A stretch of DNA of 9,453 nt. Origin: Deltaproteobacteria bacterium (GTDB lineage: Bacteria > Desulfobacterota > Binatia > Bin18). The DNA is taken from contig JACQEL010000553.1 of the NCBI GenBank assembly GCA_016200595.1, forward strand, positions 1 to 9,453. Direction: 5' to 3'. The notes beneath the pieces were generated by a model, which saw only the letters and a list, made by a program, of their open reading frames with translations, did no database searches and was not told where the DNA came from. Positions 5,523-9,453 of the stretch are shown in pieces. Numbering within the stretch: the stretch's first letter is position 1; every line of letters begins with the position of its first letter. The translations under genes and the position numbers were made by a program.

Positions 5523-6086
5523 GTAGTGCAGAGCCTGACGTGTATCGCCCTCGTCCTCGTGAAGAAAGCCTAACCAGTAGTAAGGCTCTGGCCGCGCGGG
5601 ATCGTGCAACATGGCAGTCTTGAGGTAGGCGCGGGCCTCTATGTAGTCTTTCCGCTTACGCGCGAGGTCTCCCAGGCGCAGCAGATCATCAACTGAGCCG
5701 CGCGCGCCCAAGCGTTGACGCAGGAGAATCTCCTCGGTCAGCAACCGGATGATTTTCGGATCGAAGGGCTTTTCGAGGAAATCCACGGCTCCGAGCTTCA
5801 TCGCTTCGACGGCAGTCTTCGCCGATCCGTAGGCGGTCAGGATCACGACTGCCGTCTTGCGGCTCAGGCCACGCAGGAAACGGGTGAGTTCGAGTCCGCC
5901 CATTTTGGGCATCTGCAGATCAACGAAGGCAATATCGTAGTGTTGCTCGCGACATTTGGCGAGGGCTTCCTCACCATTGCTGGCACCATCGACCTGATAC
6001 CCTGCGGTTTCCAACACCATCCCCAGGGTCCGACGAATATTGCGCTCAACATCAACGACGAGGATGCGAGCTTGTGGCTGAGTCAT
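5433..6086 (-). CDS. Response regulator: receiver domain plus TPR, no DNA-binding domain
   Basis: A 217-residue cytoplasmic protein, last gene of the signalling operon. The receiver (about 6-122) has phosphoacceptor D56 (IAFVDLQMPKMGG), T84 (ILTAYGS) and K106 (LEKPFDP). The usual acidic pair reads D12-V13-E14 (VVDVERN), so the second metal-binding Asp is Val. After a helical linker, about 128-208 forms TPR-like helices (DLLRLGDLARKRKDYIEARAYLKTAMLHDP, then a second unit PEPYYWLGFLHEDEGDTRQALHYYYMALDV). There is no helix-turn-helix or enzymatic output, so action through protein-protein contact is likely. The ATG overlaps the kinase stop by one base (TAATG) and AAAGGAGA lies 7 bases upstream, which indicates coupling. 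Its 3' end is duplicated at 4772-4935. Confidence 0.93.
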   Translation of the reverse strand: MTQPQARILVVDVERNIRRTLGMVLETAGYQVDGASNGEEALAKCREQHYDIAFVDLQMPKMGGLELTRFLRGLSRKTAVVILTAYGSAKTAVEAMKLGAVDFLEKPFDPKIIRLLTEEILLRQRLGARGSVDDLLRLGDLARKRKDYIEARAYLKTAMLHDPARPEPYYWLGFLHEDEGDTRQALHYYYMALDVNHTFQPARDALAHLGETSAKPS

Positions 6087-7942
6087 TATGCGGTCTCCTT
6101 TAAGTTAGTTCCTGTCACCAGCGGTAAGGTAAACCAGAAGGTACTCCCCTGCCCTTCTTCAGTTTTGACACCGATTTCTCCGCCATGCCCATCCACGATT
6201 TCCTTGGCAATGAACAGGCCCAATCCAGCCCCATCGGCCAGCGTACCCGGCACCCGAAAGAACTTCTCGAAAAGGTGTGAGCGATATTCTTCGGGAATCC
6301 CGGCGCCGGTATCGCTCACTTCAAAGCGCACCCAGCCATCCGCCGGCTGGGCGCGGAGCGTGATCTGCCCACCGGTTGGCGTATGCCGGAGGGCATTAGA
6401 GACCAGATTCGAGAGGACCAGCGCGACCCGCTCAGGATCGGCAAGTACCTCCTCGTCCACTGGGAGCGGCGTAACTACCAGTGGCACTCCTCGCTCTTCG
6501 CTCAGCACCCGATGCGTCTCTAGTGCCGCTTCCATCAGAGCCGTAATCGAAGTGGGACGTTTGCGCATCTCGACCCGCCCAGTCTCGATACGGGAGAGAT
6601 CCAGCAAATCGTCTACCATCGCTTGCAGACGCTCGCAGTCTTCTCGCGCCGCGTATAATAAATCAGCCTGCTTTTCGGTCACTGGACCGACTGCCTGTTC
6701 AAGACAGAGGTGGATCGCCATTCGTAACGAGGTTAACGGCGTACGAAACTCATGGGCCACAGTCGCCATCATGTCGTTCTTCAACTCGTCAAACCGGCGC
6801 AGCCTGGTCACATCCTGGAGAATGACGGTGGCGCCAACGATGCCTCCCTGCGGTTCATACACCGGAATCGCTCTCGGCAAGAGGTACCTGTCACCCTCAC
6901 TGGAAGAGACTCTGACCGCCTCCTCGAATCCTTTAGGCGTATAGGGACCTTTGCCGCTGAGCACGTGCGTATAGAGTCGCTCCAGGCCCGCGCGTACGGA
7001 GGGCTCCACTTCTTTCAAGGGATCTGTCGTGTAAGACTCTAAGACGAGGCCGAGGAGCGTCTCAGCCGCTCGGTTCACATTGCGGACATCGCCGGCAATG
7101 CCGAACACCACCACTGGATCGGGGAGGCTATCGATCGCCGCCTGCGCCGCTTGTTGAACCTGGAGTAACTCACCGAGCGAGCTGTTCCGATATTCGCTCA
7201 AATGGCTGGCCATGGTATTGAAGTCGCTCGCCAGGTGCGCGAGTTCGTCCGTGCCGCGGACCTCCGCTCGTACCGTAAAATCTCCCTCACCAATACGATG
7301 GGTTGCCTGACTCAGCTCTGCCAGGGGGCGCAACAGCCGCCGGGTGAAGGTTATGGATAAAAAGAGGCCGAGCAGGAGTACGCCGAGCATGGCGACACTC
7401 GTAATCGTGTTCAGACGTTCTGCGATGCGGCGGACGTTTTCACTCTTGCGCACCATCGCGTCTTGGTTCATGGCCAGGATGGTTTCAGCCTCGGTCTTCA
7501 CGGCATGGAAAGTGGGTTCGAGTTCGGCGAAATAAAAGCGCCGTGCCTCCTCAGGATCGCTGAGCTGCTGGAGATGGTCGAATTTCTCTTGGTGGCTCAG
7601 CCACAGCTTACGGAGTCTCTGCGTGACATCTTCCTCTCCATGCTCGGTGATGTTCCCTTCCTGGACTTTGAGTTCGTTGTCAAACTGCCGCCGGTATTCT
7701 GCTACTTTTTGTCTCTCTTCATCTGGCACGGCCTTTAACAGGAATAAGGAGGCACTATCTTCCAGACGCTCGAGGGCTTCCAGCATGCGTTGGACGGCGA
7801 GGACGCTGCGATAGTTATCCTTCAGGATGGTTTGCGAGTGCGAGCCGAGCGAGGAGATCGTCACCACAGAGAGGAGGCAGACGAGCACCAAGGCGACCGC
7901 CAGCGGGGCCTGAGCGAGCAGCAACTTTGCCCGTAAAGTCAC
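6086..7942 (-). CDS. Membrane histidine kinase: periplasmic sensor, HAMP, PAS, HisKA, HATPase
   Basis: A 618-residue inner-membrane sensor kinase. Span 1 is about residues 8-31 and span 2 about 181-200. Between them is a roughly 150-residue helical, charged periplasmic domain of four-helix-bundle type. HAMP follows (about 198-250, RRLLRPLAELSQATHRIGEGDF), then PAS (about 262-378, ending ATVILQDVTRLRR). The H-box is VAHEFRTPL with H397, the N-box LSNLVSNALRH with N516, G1 is VSDTGAGIP, the F-box FEKFFR and G2 GAGLGLFIAK. All catalytic motifs are intact. The layout resembles KinB-type kinases, not the C-terminal half of one-piece KdpD with its four clustered spans. The start is the GTG at 7942, overlapping the upstream gene's TGA by four bases (GTGA), with GAGGAGGAG (7956-7948) 5 bases upstream. 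The likely partner is the next gene; an additional partner is possible. The stimulus is unknown. Confidence 0.95.
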   Translation of the reverse strand: MTLRAKLLLAQAPLAVALVLVCLLSVVTISSLGSHSQTILKDNYRSVLAVQRMLEALERLEDSASLFLLKAVPDEERQKVAEYRRQFDNELKVQEGNITEHGEEDVTQRLRKLWLSHQEKFDHLQQLSDPEEARRFYFAELEPTFHAVKTEAETILAMNQDAMVRKSENVRRIAERLNTITSVAMLGVLLLGLFLSITFTRRLLRPLAELSQATHRIGEGDFTVRAEVRGTDELAHLASDFNTMASHLSEYRNSSLGELLQVQQAAQAAIDSLPDPVVVFGIAGDVRNVNRAAETLLGLVLESYTTDPLKEVEPSVRAGLERLYTHVLSGKGPYTPKGFEEAVRVSSSEGDRYLLPRAIPVYEPQGGIVGATVILQDVTRLRRFDELKNDMMATVAHEFRTPLTSLRMAIHLCLEQAVGPVTEKQADLLYAAREDCERLQAMVDDLLDLSRIETGRVEMRKRPTSITALMEAALETHRVLSEERGVPLVVTPLPVDEEVLADPERVALVLSNLVSNALRHTPTGGQITLRAQPADGWVRFEVSDTGAGIPEEYRSHLFEKFFRVPGTLADGAGLGLFIAKEIVDGHGGEIGVKTEEGQGSTFWFTLPLVTGTNLKETA

Positions 7943-9093
7943 AAGCGCTCCTCCTCGTTCTCAAAAGAAACGATGTGGATGTCAAAGCCGTCGGCCTCCT
8001 TCACCAGCCTGAGCATGATCGACCGGCTCAACAGCTGTCGCCACCAGGGTTGCTGCGAACGCCCAATGATAATGTGGCCGACCCCGTGCGAGCGGGCGAA
8101 CTCGAGGAGGGCAGGGACTGGGTCTTTGGCTCGCAGGCGCACGACTTCCGCGCCGAGTTGACGCGCCTTCTCGATATTGTCGAGCAGGTGCCGCTGCGCC
8201 TCAGCGTCGATGCGGGTCGGCGCCTCGTGCGGGGTTTCGACATACACGGCAAACCAGTCGGTGTTGAGGCGGCCAGCCATGCGCGAGCCGCGCCGAAGCA
8301 ACGTGGCTCCGTGTGGGGGATAAGAGGACATACACACCATCACCCGCCCGCTGGCGGCGGCTCGGCGTGAGGCTTCATCAGCGGGGCTGTGGGCGGAGAC
8401 TGACCGATCGATGTTCTCCGCCACCTCACGCAGCGCAATCTCGCGCAGGATCGACAGATTTTCCGCCTTAAAGAAGTGTTCGAGCGCCCACGCAACTTTA
8501 TCCTCGCTATAGATTTTCCCGGCGCGTAAGCGCTCAAGCAGATCCTCGACGGCAAGATCAAGATTCACTACTTGATCCGCCTGCCGGAGAAAGGAATCGG
8601 GTACGGTTTCTCGGACAACGACGTCGGTTGTCTGCTTAACGACGTCGTTGAGGCTTTCCAAGTGCTGGACATTCATCGCACAAATAACGTTGATTCCAGC
8701 ATCAAGGAGTTCGAGCACGTCCTGGTATCGCTTCTTATTCCGACATCCGGGAACGTTGGTGTGGGGGAGTTCATCGACAATGGCAACCTGCGGCCGCCGG
8801 GCCAGGACCGCATCGAGATCCATTTCCTCCACCACCACCCCGCGATATTCGAACCGCTGTCGCGGAATGCATTCAAGCCCTTCAACGAGAGCCTCGGTCT
8901 CAGGGCGATCATGGGTTTCGATGAACCCCAAGACTACGTCTACCCCGCGTTTTTTGAGGATATGGGCTTCCTCTAACATTTGGTAGGTCTTCCCGACACC
9001 CGCGGCTGGGCCGATGTAGATCTTGAGCCGCCCGCGCTTAGCACGCTCGACCAGTTCGAGAAAGTCTTCGGGACGTGAGCGCTCCACATTCAT
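7939..9093 (-). CDS. Stand-alone KdpD sensor module: KdpD domain plus universal-stress domain
   Basis: A 384-residue soluble protein equal to the N-terminal cytoplasmic half of KdpD, the potassium/osmotic sensor kinase, without its membrane spans and kinase. The KdpD domain (about 18-228) has Walker A GPAAGVGKT (28-36), Walker-B-like VAIVDELPHTN (103-113) and the family hallmarks NVQHLESLNDVV and VRETVPDSF. A universal-stress-type domain follows (about 249-378, GRVMVCMSSYPP to GVGHIIIGRSQ and DIHIVSF). The protein then ends in EEERL, so it is complete in length, not broken: its stop overlaps the kinase start (GTGA) and the operon stays coupled. I place the start at ATG 9093, which has AAAAGG 9 bases upstream and gives a normal KdpD N-terminus. 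An in-frame GTG at 9192 would add 33 residues of non-family sequence. Expected role: ATP-dependent regulatory subunit for the next kinase. No kdpFABC genes are in the window. Confidence 0.9.
   Translation of the reverse strand: MNVERSRPEDFLELVERAKRGRLKIYIGPAAGVGKTYQMLEEAHILKKRGVDVVLGFIETHDRPETEALVEGLECIPRQRFEYRGVVVEEMDLDAVLARRPQVAIVDELPHTNVPGCRNKKRYQDVLELLDAGINVICAMNVQHLESLNDVVKQTTDVVVRETVPDSFLRQADQVVNLDLAVEDLLERLRAGKIYSEDKVAWALEHFFKAENLSILREIALREVAENIDRSVSAHSPADEASRRAAASGRVMVCMSSYPPHGATLLRRGSRMAGRLNTDWFAVYVETPHEAPTRIDAEAQRHLLDNIEKARQLGAEVVRLRAKDPVPALLEFARSHGVGHIIIGRSQQPWWRQLLSRSIMLRLVKEADGFDIHIVSFENEEERL
7948..7956 (-). promoter_or_regulatory. Strong ribosome site for the kinase GTG start
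   Basis: GAGGAGGAG lies inside the last codons of the KdpD-like gene, 5 bases before the GTG at 7942. It supports that uncommon start codon and translational coupling. Confidence 0.65.
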
Positions 9094-9224
9094 CCTGGAC
9101 GACCTTTTAGAACGGTTTTCATGTGGATGGACCCAGGACTGGGGTGCCACTGGCGGCTGGTCCCAATACTGCCCGGAATAAATTCGTTCCACTCGGGTCC
9201 AAGCTCTAGGCTCCGGAGGCGCAG

Positions 9225-9258
9225 CTTTGGAGTGCGCCGGCTTTGACGGCGCTTTAGC
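9225..9258 (+). repeat. 34-base REP-like hairpin, copy 1
   Basis: Begins CTTTGGAGTGCG and ends CGCTTTAGC. The inner stem is GCGCCG / CGGCGC (9234-9239 with 9247-9252) around a 7-base loop. Same length and same ends as copy 2 in opposite orientation. Confidence 0.65.
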
Positions 9259-9305
9259 CCCCGGGCTCCAGTTGTTCTCGAGCGTGGAACGTAGAGCGCT
9301 GCGCA

Positions 9306-9339
9306 GCCAAAGCGGGAGCGGTGCTCCCGCACTCCAAAG
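9306..9339 (-). repeat. 34-base REP-like hairpin, copy 2 (inverted)
   Basis: On the minus strand it begins CTTTGGAGTGCG and ends CGCTTTGGC. The stem GCGGGAGC / GCTCCCGC (9312-9319 with 9323-9330) is a perfect 8-base pairing around GGT. With copy 1 it forms a head-to-head pair 47 bases apart. Confidence 0.68.
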
Positions 9340-9453
9340 GGCAAAGCCCCAATCCTGATCCTCAGCCAGGAAAATTTCCCGAACAGTATTGGGCTGGTCC
9401 GCCAGTGCTGGGGGCTGGGCACGGACGGGCTAGCTACCCCTGGTATCCAGCGC

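Larger units (their letters stand above)
9094..9453. other. Non-coding region upstream of the KdpD-like operon
   Basis: These 360 bases have no convincing gene. They should hold the operon promoter, but I find no good -35/-10 or -24/-12 pair. From 9225 on they contain REP-like hairpins. A minus-strand reading frame from 9422 overlaps the KdpD start and translates repeat DNA, so it is not called. Confidence 0.55.

Noticed and set aside
5715..6944. Long open frame of 409 codons on the plus strand
   Set aside because: It lies opposite the receiver-TPR and kinase genes, which have complete domain motifs and coupled starts. Its translation is low-complexity, rich in Ser, Arg and Thr, and shows no domain.
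9131..9152. Minus-strand TGGCAC as a -24 element before the KdpD-like gene
   Set aside because: There is no GC at the required -12 distance; the match is only the half box.
9090..9422. Minus-strand open frame overlapping the KdpD-like start
   Set aside because: Most of it translates the two REP-like hairpins and the leader of the KdpD-like gene; no domain.

Overview
This window looks like chromosomal DNA from a Gram-negative-type bacterium of moderately high GC. It resembles uncultured delta-proteobacterial, Desulfobacterota, Binatota or Tectomicrobia-like lineages, but this placement is only a guess from the mix of sigma-54 activators, KdpD-type signalling, GAF-cyclase proteins and many REP-like palindromes. 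No gene here fixes the phylum. The content is mostly signal transduction plus one tRNA-modification gene. No tRNA, rRNA, CRISPR array, transposase or phage gene was found.

Layout. (1) Bases 1-2064, minus strand: a tight three-gene operon of two small pyridoxamine-5'-phosphate-oxidase-like split-barrel proteins followed by a GAF / coiled-coil / class III nucleotide cyclase that runs off the left edge. The second and third genes abut with no gap. (2) Bases 2065-2325: a divergent promoter region whose two -35 boxes form a palindrome, then a tandem heptamer repeat. (3) Bases 2326-4578, plus strand: trmI (tRNA m1A58 methyltransferase) and, 45 bases later, an NtrC-type sigma-54 activator without an adjacent kinase on its own strand. 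(4) Bases 4579-5432: a repeat-rich zone. It holds a three-hairpin palindrome cluster, a 164-base duplicate of the 3' end of the next gene, two copies of a 39-base palindromic repeat, and between those a small gene for a coiled-coil, single-membrane-span protein. (5) Bases 5433-9093, minus strand: a translationally coupled signalling operon. In transcription order it holds a stand-alone KdpD sensor module (KdpD domain plus universal-stress domain), a membrane histidine kinase (periplasmic sensor, HAMP, PAS, HisKA, HATPase) and a receiver-TPR protein with no DNA-binding domain. (6) Bases 9094-9453: non-coding, with a head-to-head pair of 34-base REP-like hairpins.

How the genes may work together (inference). 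The KdpD-like module, the kinase and the receiver-TPR protein are overlapped at their start and stop codons and should be made together, so the functions of one-piece KdpD are split over separate proteins. The receiver-TPR protein cannot act as a KdpE-type transcription factor and has lost one conserved metal-binding acid. The nearby NtrC-type regulator is therefore a candidate transcriptional output of the same kinase. The left operon suggests a second circuit in which flavin- or cofactor-binding barrels and a GAF domain control cyclic-nucleotide synthesis.

The most unusual structure is the repeat zone between the two regulator genes. A palindrome-flanked small-gene cassette sits between a whole and a truncated copy of the same gene end, with short microhomologies at the junctions.
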